A stretch of DNA of 13,496 bases from an uncultured Clostridia bacterium (GTDB taxonomy: Bacteria; Bacillota; Clostridia; Christensenellales; Aristaeellaceae), in assembly GCA_946615495.1 (NCBI GenBank), contig CAMOHY010000033.1, positions 1 to 13,496 on the forward strand, in the 5' to 3' direction. The translations under genes were made by a program, and so were the position numbers. Below are positions 1 to 7,353 of the stretch, piece after piece. Positions within the stretch are counted from its first letter, which is position 1. Each line of letters opens with the position of its first letter. The notes beneath the pieces are model-generated. The model did not search any database. It was not told the origin of the DNA and worked only from the letters and a program-made list of their open reading frames with translations.

Positions 1-87
1 GCGTGATGCCTGGCATTCCCGGTGTCCCCAGGCAACAGCGGGAACAACGTTTTTTTCAATCCATCAAGTACCATCCGCTATTGGAGT

Positions 88-108
88 CCAGAGGACGAAG
101 TCCTTTGG
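88..108. repeat. Short palindromic hairpin, GAA triloop
   Basis: The arms at 88-96 (CCAGAGGAC) and 100-108 (GTCCTTTGG) pair over nine positions with one G-U, closing a GAA triloop on a C-G pair, which is an unusually stable loop. It lies directly upstream of the terminator-like hairpin at 117-141, so the two form a tandem. No T-run follows it directly. It may be part of a bipartite terminator or a dispersed palindromic element. No second copy was seen in the window. Confidence 0.5.
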
Positions 109-116
109 TTCAGGGG

Positions 117-154
117 GGCGGGGGCTGAACAAGCCCCCGCCTCGTTTCCTTTTA
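117..154 (+). terminator. Rho-independent terminator of an upstream plus-strand gene
   Basis: A perfect 10-bp GC-rich stem has arms at 117-126 (GGCGGGGGCT) and 132-141 (AGCCCCCGCC) around a GAACA loop. It is followed by a T-rich tail (TCGTTTCCTTTT). Read on the minus strand, the hairpin has no U-tract after it, so it serves plus-strand transcription. The gene it would terminate lies to the left of the window; no coding frame ends convincingly in 1-116. Between here and 280 I see only small hairpins (CAACA/TGTTG at 219-231; ACCGGC/GCCGGT at 244-258). The latter lies just past the stop of the minus-strand operon and could be a weak end signal, but it lacks a U-run. Confidence 0.7.
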
Positions 155-279
155 TCCTTTACAACACGACTGTTAGAAGGAAGAAGAATAGTATAAAGCC
201 TCATCCACCCTGCGGAAGCAACATTGTGTTGTTTGTTCCTCGAACCGGCACAGCCGGTGCTTCCAAACTTCGCAGGATA

Positions 280-1623
280 TCACATATACTTTTTTCCCGG
301 TACGCCGCCCCTTTGGGCAATTCTTTCCCGCAGGGCGGCCGCGTCCACCCGGTCCACCCGGCCCGATGGGGCCAGGGCCGCGGCAATGCCCGCCGCTTCG
401 CCCAGGGCCATGGCCGTGGGCGTAATGCGCACGGAGGCGGCGGCCTCATGGGTGGCGGATACGCAGCGGCCCGTCACCAGCAGATTGCCGACGCTTTCCG
501 GCACCATCACCCGGTAGGGCACCTCGCAGCATTGGGCGGTATCCGTTTTTGTCCAGTGCAAATCCTTGCCCTGGGGATCGTGGATATCGATAGGGAAGGC
601 GCACAGGGCCACGGCGTCCTCAAATTCAGCGCCGGAAACCACGTCCCGTTCGGTCAGGGTGTAGCGGCCCTGGATGTGCCTGCTTTCCCGCACGCCGATC
701 ATGGCGCCGGTCTCCATAAGGCAGGCGTTTTCAAAGCCTTCAATGTTCTTTTTCAGGAAGGAAAGGATTTCGTCCGCCTGGGCGCGGCCCTCCGTTTCGG
801 CCTGGGTCAGCTCCCAGGCGTCGGTGCTCCTTTTCATCACCACCCGGCTCATATTCAGGATGGCTTCTCCTTCCCGAACGCCCTGAAACAGAAGCACCCG
901 ATCGCGGGGCAGGGTCAGTTCGCCCCGCGACCGGGCCTGCTCCACCGCCTCAAAATAGCCGGACACGGCCACATAGGAATCCTCCAGCGCCCCTTTTCTC
1001 AGCACGAACTGGTCCGGCCGCGCCGCCATGGCCGCCCGGATTTTGGGGTATTCCACGCCGCCGATTTTTATCACCAGGGTCATGGGCTGGGCCAGGCCGT
1101 CCTTTTCCCGGCCAAACACGCAGGGCACCCCGGCCAGGGCCGCCAGGTCGCCGTCGCCGGTGGCGTCGATCATCACCCCGGCCCGGAAGAGGGCCTTTCC
1201 GCCCTTGTGCGCCGCTTCCACCTGCGCCAAGCGCCCCTGCTCCACGGCGGCCCCTGTAATCAGGGTGTGCAGCAGGAGCGTAATATTCTTTTCCTCCCGC
1301 AGCATTTCAAAATACACTTGCTTGAGAATTTCCGGCTCAATGGGGGTAATGGTAGCCGTCACGCCCAGCGGGTCCGGAATGTGGCCCAGGGTGCCGCCCC
1401 GGCGGGCCAGCCGGTCCACAATTTCCTGGGCCAGGCCGCGCACCGCCTGCCTGCCGCCCGCGTGGAACCCCATGAGCGGGCACACCAGCGACTGGGTGTT
1501 GGACCCGCCCAGCATGCCGCCCTTTTCCACCAGCAGCACCCTTTTTCCCTCTCTGGCCGCGGCGATGGCCGCGCACATGCCGGACGCCCCCGCGCCCGCC
1601 ACCAAAATATCGTAATCCTGCAT
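280..1623 (-). CDS. FAD-dependent oxidoreductase (FAD_oxidored, PF12831-like)
   Basis: A 447-residue cytoplasmic flavoprotein with no signal peptide. The N-terminus is a Rossmann FAD-binding unit: GAGASG at residues 10-15 (GxGxxG) and Glu33 ending beta-2 (LLVEKGGMLGG) to hold the adenosine ribose. DATGDGD at 153-159 is the second FAD contact. The RESRHIQGRYTLTERDV stretch and the C-terminal NLLVTGRCVSATHEA block are typical of the FAD_oxidored family, whose members are often annotated only as FAD-dependent oxidoreductase and act on unidentified substrates, frequently sugar- or polyol-linked. It is the last gene of the minus-strand operon, starting 2 nt after the DUF4127 stop. The start is supported by an AAAGGAA ribosome-binding site about 6 nt upstream. 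The family call is secure; the substrate is unknown. No membrane anchor or Fe-S cysteine cluster is visible. Confidence 0.9.
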   Translation of the reverse strand: MQDYDILVAGAGASGMCAAIAAAREGKRVLLVEKGGMLGGSNTQSLVCPLMGFHAGGRQAVRGLAQEIVDRLARRGGTLGHIPDPLGVTATITPIEPEILKQVYFEMLREEKNITLLLHTLITGAAVEQGRLAQVEAAHKGGKALFRAGVMIDATGDGDLAALAGVPCVFGREKDGLAQPMTLVIKIGGVEYPKIRAAMAARPDQFVLRKGALEDSYVAVSGYFEAVEQARSRGELTLPRDRVLLFQGVREGEAILNMSRVVMKRSTDAWELTQAETEGRAQADEILSFLKKNIEGFENACLMETGAMIGVRESRHIQGRYTLTERDVVSGAEFEDAVALCAFPIDIHDPQGKDLHWTKTDTAQCCEVPYRVMVPESVGNLLVTGRCVSATHEAAASVRITPTAMALGEAAGIAAALAPSGRVDRVDAAALRERIAQRGGVPGKKYM

Positions 1624-1625
1624 GG

Positions 1626-3062
1626 TTATTCCTTTCCCGTTTGCACTTCGCTTATTTTTACTTCAAAGCTCCGGTTCCAGGGCAGGGTGGCCCGGAAATG
1701 AGGCGTCGTTTTCAGCGGCCACCGGGCGGGCAGCGCTTCCCGGTACAGCCGGCTGAGCGCTTCCTCCGCCCGCTTCCGGTCCCGGATGCGCAACGGGTCC
1801 TCTCCCCATGCCTTCAATTGGTCCGCCAGCTGAAAGCGTATCACGGTTTGGTACAGAAGATCATCCAGCAGCCGGGCCTGATAGAAGGCCTCGTTCCGGC
1901 TGCCCCGAATGCTGTCCGAAACCATTTGGGCCAGCAGCGTGCCTAAGGAATTGGAGGCGGTGTTCCAGGCGGAATAGCCCCACAGCTTTTCCGGGCAGCT
2001 CAAGCACCGAAGCAGGGCCAGGCTGCCGCCGTTGGCCCCGATCACGTCCAGCACGTACACCCGGCGGCCCTCCCGGACCTTTTTTTCAATGGCCGCGCCA
2101 TAAGCGGCGATGGCGGGGTCCTCCCGCTCCTGCCCGGCCTCCTTTTGCTTTCCATCCGGCGGACAGCACACGAAAAGCACGTTTTCGCTGCCCGCCTGGG
2201 GCCGGATGCCAATTTCCAGGCAGGCGTTTTCCACGTTCTGGGCAAAGGGCCGGTCCTCGTACAGGGCGGTAAAGCCGCTATCGCCCAGGAAACAAAGCTC
2301 CGCCGGAAGGCTTTCCCGGCCCATGCTCAGGGCTTCGGCGGCGGATAGGGTTCCGCCCTCGTCGGCCCCGTTGCGCAAAAACACGTTCTTCGCGCCGGTC
2401 TTCGCCAGGCGCCGCGCAATCTCCGCCTGGTCCTTCCGGGGCAGGCCGTACACCTGGGTATCCTCCTGCAAAAGGCTCAGGGCCCGTACCCGGCCCTCCG
2501 CGGCCAGGTCCACCGCGGCCAGGTTCACGCGCAGATTGCGCGCCCGCACCCGCATGACCTTGCCCAGCACCGCTTCCGGTATCCTTTTCCGGGCCGCCTC
2601 CGCCAGGCGGGCGTCCTCCTCCCGGCCCTCCTGGGCATAGCGGCCGGTGTAAAAGGAATAATCCGTCATGGCGCGGTACACGTCCAAATCATCCTGGGAC
2701 AGGGTGGAAATGGAGGAACGGGTGATAACGCTGCTCATAAAAACGGGCGTCTGAGGATGCCGGGCCAGAATTTCCTTCAGCTCCTCCACCCGGCTCAGCG
2801 CTTCCTCCGGGCTCACGTCCTCCGCCCTGGAGGCCAGCAGCCCGCCGTAGCACCAGTGGTCCAGGCTGATAACCGCCGCGCCGCATCCTGGCAATTCCCG
2901 CTCCAAAAAAGCGCGGCTGGCCGCGTGCGGCGCGGGGGTAAAAAAGCGGTCCATTTCTTCCTCCTGCGGAAGCACCGCTTCGCTTCCCGCCCAGGCAACA
3001 AGCTCCCGCACCCACTGGGTGTTGCAGGGGCGGGAATCAAGGGGCAAACACAAAATGCGCAT
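1626..3062 (-). CDS. DUF4127 family protein
   Basis: A 478-residue protein recognisable as DUF4127 by its N-terminus (MRILCLPLDSRPCN; family members begin with a similar PLD-RPCN), the SLDHWCYGGLLASR stretch, and the C-terminal GANGG (about 342-346) and YSAWNTASNSLGT (Trp366) motifs. The length of roughly 480-500 residues suits the family. No reaction has been established for DUF4127 as far as I know. The conserved Asp, Arg, His and Asn residues in otherwise soluble sequence suggest an enzyme, but that is inference. It has no signal peptide or membrane helices. It is the middle gene of the operon: it starts 6 nt after the TIM-barrel stop, with a GAGGTG ribosome site lying inside that gene's last codons, and its stop is 2 nt before the FAD oxidoreductase start. 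The tight coupling implies that the three products work in one pathway. Confidence 0.85.
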   Translation of the reverse strand: MRILCLPLDSRPCNTQWVRELVAWAGSEAVLPQEEEMDRFFTPAPHAASRAFLERELPGCGAAVISLDHWCYGGLLASRAEDVSPEEALSRVEELKEILARHPQTPVFMSSVITRSSISTLSQDDLDVYRAMTDYSFYTGRYAQEGREEDARLAEAARKRIPEAVLGKVMRVRARNLRVNLAAVDLAAEGRVRALSLLQEDTQVYGLPRKDQAEIARRLAKTGAKNVFLRNGADEGGTLSAAEALSMGRESLPAELCFLGDSGFTALYEDRPFAQNVENACLEIGIRPQAGSENVLFVCCPPDGKQKEAGQEREDPAIAAYGAAIEKKVREGRRVYVLDVIGANGGSLALLRCLSCPEKLWGYSAWNTASNSLGTLLAQMVSDSIRGSRNEAFYQARLLDDLLYQTVIRFQLADQLKAWGEDPLRIRDRKRAEEALSRLYREALPARWPLKTTPHFRATLPWNRSFEVKISEVQTGKE

Positions 3063-3068
3063 CGCAGC

Positions 3069-3752
3069 TCACACCTCGTCAATGGCTTTGCGGAAGGCGG
3101 CCACCGCGCGGGCGATGGACCCTTCCTCCTTTCCCGTCACCACCGCGCCGATCATCAGCCCCCGCACCCCGGCGCGAAGCAGCGCTTCCACCTCCCGCGG
3201 CTGAATGGCCCGCTGGGTGGGCACCACCACGGGAATGGACACCGCCTGGGCGATTACGCGGTATTTGAGCAAATCGCGCATGGAAAGGGCCTGGCCGTAT
3301 TCTCCGCCGGGGATGACGGAGGCCTCCAGCACATCCGCCCCCAGGGCGGGCATGGCGCGGATTTCGTCCAAGGTATAGGCGCCGTCGCAGGCCGCCATCA
3401 GAGGCGTGCCGCTGCCCAGGGCCCAGGCCGGCATATGATGGGCGTACACGGAATGGAAGGAGAAGGGCAGCGTCCGGGCCGCCTCCGCGTCCAGGGCCGC
3501 CTGCTCCAGGCTGCCGCCCAGCACCAGGCCCATGGGCCCCGCCCGGCGGGAAAGCATTTCCTCCAGCGCGCTCCTCTCCTCCTCCAGCCTGCCAAAGCAG
3601 GTGCCGCTGGCCCGGTGGGTCACGTTGATATGCACCTTCACCGCGTCGGCCCCCGCCTCAAACGCCGCGCGGCACCAGGCCGGGTTATTCTCCGGCAGGC
3701 TCATGATGAGCGTCAGCTTATTTTGCGCGAATGCCTGCAAATAATCGTTCAT
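3069..3752 (-). CDS. Small TIM-barrel protein of unknown reaction
   Basis: A 227-residue soluble protein that reads as a (beta/alpha)8 barrel. Alternating hydrophobic strands end in charged or polar loops (LTLIMSL, AVKVHINV, MGLVLGGS, PLMAACDG, VLEASVIPGG, IPVVVPTQR). The C-terminal AGVRGLMIGAVVTG unit resembles the phosphate-binding loop of HisA/TrpC/NanE-type barrels. That would suit a phosphorylated sugar or sugar acid, but I cannot assign a family; NanE-like epimerase, aldolase or isomerase are all possible. Notable polar residues are Lys39 and His41 in KVHINVTHR, and the YAHHMP segment. It is the first gene of the minus-strand operon. It has a clear promoter at 3785-3813 and a GGGAGGG-rich ribosome site upstream of the ATG. 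It is followed at 6 nt by DUF4127. Confidence 0.75.
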   Translation of the reverse strand: MNDYLQAFAQNKLTLIMSLPENNPAWCRAAFEAGADAVKVHINVTHRASGTCFGRLEEERSALEEMLSRRAGPMGLVLGGSLEQAALDAEAARTLPFSFHSVYAHHMPAWALGSGTPLMAACDGAYTLDEIRAMPALGADVLEASVIPGGEYGQALSMRDLLKYRVIAQAVSIPVVVPTQRAIQPREVEALLRAGVRGLMIGAVVTGKEEGSIARAVAAFRKAIDEV

Positions 3753-3784
3753 AGGGCGTTTCCCTCCCTTTCATCGCTTATAAA

Positions 3785-3813
3785 AGTATATTTCACTTGG
3801 GCTGGATTGTCAA
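3785..3813 (-). promoter_or_regulatory. Sigma-A promoter of the TIM-barrel/DUF4127/FAD operon
   Basis: On the minus strand there is a perfect -35 (TTGACA, 3813-3808), a 17-bp spacer and a -10 of TATACT (3790-3785). This lies 33 bp upstream of the ATG at 3752 and so gives a leader of about 25 nt. It is a near-consensus site and probably strong unless repressed. Confidence 0.85.
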
Positions 3814-3816
3814 TTC

Positions 3817-3848
3817 GGCGGATATAGAAAAAACGGTGGAAATCCGCC
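3817..3848. promoter_or_regulatory. Candidate operator: 7-bp inverted repeat between divergent promoters
   Basis: GGCGGAT at 3817-3823 and its exact complement ATCCGCC at 3842-3848 flank an A-rich 18-nt centre. The left arm starts 4 bp beyond the minus-strand -35 box. The right arm touches the plus-strand -35 box (3837-3842). Arm centres are 25 bp apart. This placement would let one dimeric or tetrameric regulator control both operons. No regulator gene is encoded nearby, so the binding protein is unknown. Chance occurrence of a 7-bp repeat in GC-rich DNA cannot be excluded. Confidence 0.45.
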
Positions 3849-3865
3849 CGTTTCTGTGCTATAAT
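3837..3865 (+). promoter_or_regulatory. Promoter of the Etf/lactate dehydrogenase operon
   Basis: The -35 TGGAAA (3837-3842) is followed by a 17-bp spacer and a perfect TATAAT (3860-3865). A TG one base upstream makes an extended -10 (TGCTATAAT). This places the transcription start near 3872 and leaves a leader of about 48 nt before the EtfB ATG. The -35 matches consensus at four of six positions. The extended -10 probably compensates. Confidence 0.8.
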
Positions 3866-3920
3866 TCTTCTATACCGCGCTCAAAAATGTTGGCGAAAGT
3901 TCATGGGAAGGAAAGATGCT

Positions 3921-4700
3921 ATGAATATCTTTGTTTGCATCAAGCAGGTGCCTGCCACCAACAAGGTGCAGGTAGACGAAAAAACGGGCGTGCTCAAGCG
4001 CAGCGGCGTGATGAGCAAAATGAACCCCTACGACCTGTACGCCCTGGAAACGGCGCTGCGGCTGAAGGAAAAGCACGGCGGCAAGGTGACGGTGGGCACC
4101 ATGGGCCCGCCCCAGGCCCAGGCCATCATCCGGGAAGCCTATATGATGGGCGCGGACGAGGGCTACGTGTTTTCCGACCGGCGGCTGGGCGGCGCGGACG
4201 TGCTGGCCACCAGCTACACCCTGAGCCAAGCCATTCAAAGCGTGGGGGATTTTGACCTGATCCTCTGCGGCCGGCAAACCACCGACGGCGACACCGCCCA
4301 GGTGGGCCCCGCCATCGCCGAGCACATGGGCATTCCCCACGCGGCCTGGGTGTCCAAGCTGACGGTGAAGGGCGACGGCGTGGACGCGGAGCAGCAATTG
4401 CAGGACGTGATTGAAACGGTGCACATTCCCTTCCCCTGCCTGATTACCGTGGAGCAGGATATTTTTATGCCCCGGCTGCCCTCCTTAAAAACCGCCCGGC
4501 AGGTGAAGGACCGGGAAATTCACATCCAGGGCCTGGACAGCTTCCTGGACACCGACGAAAGCCATTACGGCCTTTCCGGCAGCCCCACCCAGGTGGAGCG
4601 CATATTCCCGCCGGAAAACGATACGGAGCATGAGGTCTGGTCCGGCCCGGACAGCGCCCAAAAGCTGCACGGCCAATTGAAAAAGTGGAAATTTATTTAA
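3921..4700 (+). CDS. lctB: Electron transfer flavoprotein beta subunit (LctB-like)
   Basis: A 259-residue EtfB. The N-terminus MNIFVCIKQVPATNKVQVD with a following TGVL-R is the family signature. The nucleotide-binding motif CGRQTTDGDTAQVGP sits at residues 116-130, and in bifurcating Etfs this subunit carries the electron-splitting FAD. It pairs with the downstream EtfA and passes electrons between NAD(H), ferredoxin and the dehydrogenase subunit. I chose ATG 3921 because a GGAAGGAAA ribosome site (3906-3914) is 6 nt upstream and homologues begin at this Met; the in-frame ATG six codons earlier would bury that site in the coding region. It is the first gene of the operon, 15 nt before EtfA. 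The lctB name rests on gene order and partner architecture, not on a test of activity. Confidence 0.9.
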   Translation: MNIFVCIKQVPATNKVQVDEKTGVLKRSGVMSKMNPYDLYALETALRLKEKHGGKVTVGTMGPPQAQAIIREAYMMGADEGYVFSDRRLGGADVLATSYTLSQAIQSVGDFDLILCGRQTTDGDTAQVGPAIAEHMGIPHAAWVSKLTVKGDGVDAEQQLQDVIETVHIPFPCLITVEQDIFMPRLPSLKTARQVKDREIHIQGLDSFLDTDESHYGLSGSPTQVERIFPPENDTEHEVWSGPDSAQKLHGQLKKWKFI

Positions 4701-4715
4701 AGGAGGCACGCATCC

Positions 4716-5903
4716 ATGGCAAAAATCGCTGTTTTGGAAAGAAAATGCACCGGCTGCGGCCTCTGCGCTTCCAATTGCCCCTTCGGGGCCATTGATATGA
4801 AGGATGGCAGGCCGGAATTGAACGCCGCCTGCAAGGTGTGCGGCATTTGCGTCAAGAACTGCCCGGAAAAGGCCATCATCAAGCTGGAAACCAAGGTGGA
4901 CTCCGTGGACAAGAGCAAATGGCGGGATATCCTGGTGTTTGCCGAGGTCAGCGGCGGGCGGCTGCACCCCGTTTCCCTGGAATTGATCGGCAAGGCCAAG
5001 GAATTGGCCGCGCCCATCGGCTTTCACGTAAAAGCGGTGCTGCTGGGCGAAAAGGTGGACGCCTTCGCCCAGGAGCTGCGCCACTATGGCGTAAGCCAGG
5101 TGGCGGTTTACGATTCGCCGGAGCTTTCCTTCTTCCGGGCCGACGCCTACGCCGCCTGCGTGGAGGATTACATTCAATTTGCCCATCCCTCCGTGGTGCT
5201 GGTAGGCGCCACCAGCCTGGGCCGTTCCCTGGCCCCCCGGCTGGCCACCCGCTTCCACACCGGGCTGACGGCGGACTGCACAAAGCTGGAGCTTCGGGAA
5301 AATACGGACCTGGTGCAGATTCGCCCCGCCTTCGGCGGCAACATTATGGCCCAGATCGTCACCACCCACACCCGGCCCCAGTTTGCCACCGTGCGCTATA
5401 AGGTGATGAACACGCCGGAAAGAAGCGAGACCGCGGCGGGCGAAATTCTTTCCCGTCCCCTGCCCAAGGCCGCTGCCGCCTCCAGGGTGACGCCGGTGAG
5501 CATCACCCCCGTGCCGCCCAAAAAGAGCATTTCGGACGCGGAAATTCTGGTGGTGGGCGGCCGCGGGCTGCAAAAGGAAGCGGACCTGGAGCTGGTGAAG
5601 GAATTGGCGCGCCTGCTGGGCGGCGATTGGGCGGTGTCCCGTCCCCTGGTGGAAAAGGGCTGGGCCGGCAACGAGCGCCAGATCGGCCTGTCCGGCCGCA
5701 CGGTGCGGCCCCGGCTCATCATCACCTGCGGGGTCAGCGGCGCCATCCAGTTTACCGCCTGCATGAACGGCAGCGACCACATCGTTTCCATCAACACGGA
5801 CCCCGACGCGCCCATTTTCCAGGTGGCCCACGTGGCCATTGTGGGCGATCTGTATGAAATCCTGCCGCGGCTCATCCGGCAGCTGAAGGAGGAGCAGAAA
5901 TGA
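4716..5903 (+). CDS. lctC: EtfA with N-terminal 2x[4Fe-4S] ferredoxin domain (LctC-like)
   Basis: A 395-residue fusion, longer than a plain EtfA (about 320-340). Residues 1-60 form a bacterial ferredoxin domain with two CxxCxxCxxxCP sites: Cys11, 14, 17, 21 and Cys39, 42, 45, 49. Residues about 70-260 are the Etf N-terminal fold (DILVFAEVSGGRLHP; RSLAPRLATR). Residues about 270-390 are the FAD-binding domain, with SRPLVEKGW, QIGLSGRTV, TCGVSGAIQF and INTDPDAPIF. This is the domain layout of LctC in Acetobacterium woodii, where the extra clusters bring in electrons from reduced ferredoxin. The ribosome site AGGAGG (4701-4706) is 9 nt before the ATG. Its stop overlaps the start of the next gene by 4 nt (ATGA), which argues for translational coupling and a stoichiometric complex. 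Confidence 0.93.
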   Translation: MAKIAVLERKCTGCGLCASNCPFGAIDMKDGRPELNAACKVCGICVKNCPEKAIIKLETKVDSVDKSKWRDILVFAEVSGGRLHPVSLELIGKAKELAAPIGFHVKAVLLGEKVDAFAQELRHYGVSQVAVYDSPELSFFRADAYAACVEDYIQFAHPSVVLVGATSLGRSLAPRLATRFHTGLTADCTKLELRENTDLVQIRPAFGGNIMAQIVTTHTRPQFATVRYKVMNTPERSETAAGEILSRPLPKAAAASRVTPVSITPVPPKKSISDAEILVVGGRGLQKEADLELVKELARLLGGDWAVSRPLVEKGWAGNERQIGLSGRTVRPRLIITCGVSGAIQFTACMNGSDHIVSINTDPDAPIFQVAHVAIVGDLYEILPRLIRQLKEEQK

Positions 5904-7300
5904 ACGCTTTCAACCGTGTAACGGAGGCAGACCTGGACTATTTCCGCGCGCTCCTGCCGGGCAGGGTGTTCAGCGGGGAAGAAATATCCACCGACTACGA
6001 CCATGACGAAATGACGGAGTACGGCCATTTTATGCCGGAAGCCGTTTTGCAGGCCCTGAGCACGGAGGACGTGAGCCGGGTGCTTCAATACTGCAACGAG
6101 CATTTGATTCCCGTCACGCCCCGCGGGGCGGGCACTGGGCTGTGCGGCGGGTGCGTAGCCATCCACGGCGGCGTGGTTTTGTCCACCGAAAAAATGAAAA
6201 AGGTGCTGGAGGTGGATACCCGGAATATGACCGCCACCGTGGAGCCCGGCGTGCTGCTGATGGAATTTCCCAAGGCGCTGGAGGGCACCGGCTTGTTTTA
6301 TCCCCCGGACCCCGGCGAAAAAACCGCCACCATGGGCGGCAACGCCATGACCAACGCGGGCGGCATGCGGGCCGTGCGCTACGGCGTCACGCGGGATTAC
6401 GTGCTGGGCATGGAGGTGGTGCTGGCCGACGGCACCGTGGTCCAGCTGGGCGGAAAAACGGTAAAAACCTCTTCCGGCTACAGCCTGATCGACCTGATGA
6501 TCGGCAGCGAAGGCACCCTGGGCTTTTTGACCAAGCTGACGGTGAAGCTGGTGCCGGAGCCCAAGGTGAATTTGTCCCTGCTTATGCCCTTTGACGATCT
6601 GGACGCCTGCATTGGCGCCGTGCCCCAGGTGCTTTCCTGCGGGTGCGACCCCACGGCGGTGGAATTTATGGAGCGGGAGGTCATTTCCTGCGCCGAAACC
6701 TACCTGGGCAAGCAATTTCCCGATATGAGCGCCAACGCCTATTTGCTGGTGCGGCTGGACGGCCCCAGCGCCGGCGCCCTCCAGCCCGCGGTGGATACGC
6801 TGACCGATCTGGCCCTTTCCATTGGCGCCAAGGACGTGCTTTTAGCCGATACGGATGAGCGCAAGGAAAGCATATGGAACGCCCGCGGCGCGTTCCTGGA
6901 GGCCATCAAGGGCTCCACCTCCACCATGGATGAGTGCGACGTGGTGGTGCCCAGGGACGTGATTCCCGCCTTCGTGAACCGGATGGTGGAGATCGGCCGG
7001 AGGGCCGGCGTACGCATCCGCTCCTTCGGCCACGCCGGCGACGGCAATTTGCATATTTACGTTTGCCGGGACGATTTGCCGGAGGCGGAATGGAAGCAAA
7101 AGGTTTCCCAGGTGATGAACGAATTGTACGGCGCCGCCCGCGAAATGCGCGGCGAGGTCAGCGGCGAGCACGGCATCGGCCACGCCAAAAAAGCCTTCCT
7201 CCGCCAAAGCGTAGGCGATACCCAAATGCGCCTGATGGCCGGCATTAAGGCCGCCTTCGACCCCAAAGGCATTTTAAACCCCGGCAAGATCGTTGGGTGA
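5900..7300 (+). CDS. lctD: FAD-linked lactate/2-hydroxyacid dehydrogenase (LctD/GlcD family)
   Basis: A 466-residue cytoplasmic FAD-binding PCMH/VAO-type dehydrogenase. The FAD pyrophosphate loop is PVTPRGAGTGLCGGC. PDPGEKTATMGGNAMTNAGG and SGYSLIDLMIGSEGTLGF are the other FAD contacts. The C-terminal domain has GHAGDGNLH (His378 to His386) and SGEHGIG (Glu423, His424), the metal and substrate-carboxylate ligands of D-lactate and glycolate dehydrogenases. Together with the two Etf genes it matches LctBCD. In that complex, lactate oxidation by NAD+, which is uphill, is driven by simultaneous consumption of reduced ferredoxin. It overlaps the EtfA stop by 4 nt, and its AAGGAGG site lies inside that gene. 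The substrate could instead be glycolate or another 2-hydroxyacid; motifs alone do not separate these. The NAD(H)- and ferredoxin-linked role is inferred from the fused clusters next door. Confidence 0.9.
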   Translation: MNAFNRVTEADLDYFRALLPGRVFSGEEISTDYDHDEMTEYGHFMPEAVLQALSTEDVSRVLQYCNEHLIPVTPRGAGTGLCGGCVAIHGGVVLSTEKMKKVLEVDTRNMTATVEPGVLLMEFPKALEGTGLFYPPDPGEKTATMGGNAMTNAGGMRAVRYGVTRDYVLGMEVVLADGTVVQLGGKTVKTSSGYSLIDLMIGSEGTLGFLTKLTVKLVPEPKVNLSLLMPFDDLDACIGAVPQVLSCGCDPTAVEFMEREVISCAETYLGKQFPDMSANAYLLVRLDGPSAGALQPAVDTLTDLALSIGAKDVLLADTDERKESIWNARGAFLEAIKGSTSTMDECDVVVPRDVIPAFVNRMVEIGRRAGVRIRSFGHAGDGNLHIYVCRDDLPEAEWKQKVSQVMNELYGAAREMRGEVSGEHGIGHAKKAFLRQSVGDTQMRLMAGIKAAFDPKGILNPGKIVG

Positions 7301-7338
7301 AGGGCAGCTTACAGGCAAGGCTGTTTCACACTTATTCA

Positions 7339-7353
7339 GCGGGACAGGCCCGC
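7339..7353. repeat. Small hairpin in the gap between the dehydrogenase and FMN enzyme genes
   Basis: GCGGG (7339-7343) and CCCGC (7349-7353) form a 5-bp stem around ACAGG, in the 109-nt gap 7301-7409. No T-run follows and no convincing promoter was seen in the gap. It is more likely an RNA-processing or stability element, or chance, than a terminator. The gap is long compared with the rest of the operon. Confidence 0.25.

Noticed and set aside
1..60. Possible tRNA or 5S rRNA end, suggested by TGCCTGG at 7-13 and CCAGGCA at 28-34
   Set aside because: No cloverleaf, T-loop or 5S internal sequence could be matched; a 7-bp repeat with a 14-nt loop is all that is present.
2..196. Possible 3' end of a plus-strand gene running into the window
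   Set aside because: The open frame from 2 to 196 reads straight through both hairpins and has no recognisable sequence, so the terminated gene probably ends before the window.
22..1701. Long plus-strand open frame (559 codons) antisense to the FAD oxidoreductase gene
   Set aside because: It runs through a terminator hairpin, starts without a ribosome site, has no domain-like sequence and mirrors the GC-rich codons of the real gene.
2757..3827. Plus-strand open frame of 356 codons opposite DUF4127 and the TIM-barrel gene
   Set aside because: Its composition is rich in Gly, His, Arg and Pro as expected from antisense of GC-rich codons, and it crosses the divergent promoter region.
4485..6715. 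Two long minus-strand frames (4485-5831 and 5396-6715) opposite the Etf and dehydrogenase genes
   Set aside because: The plus-strand frames have clear family motifs, ribosome sites and operon spacing; the reverse frames have none and overlap one another.
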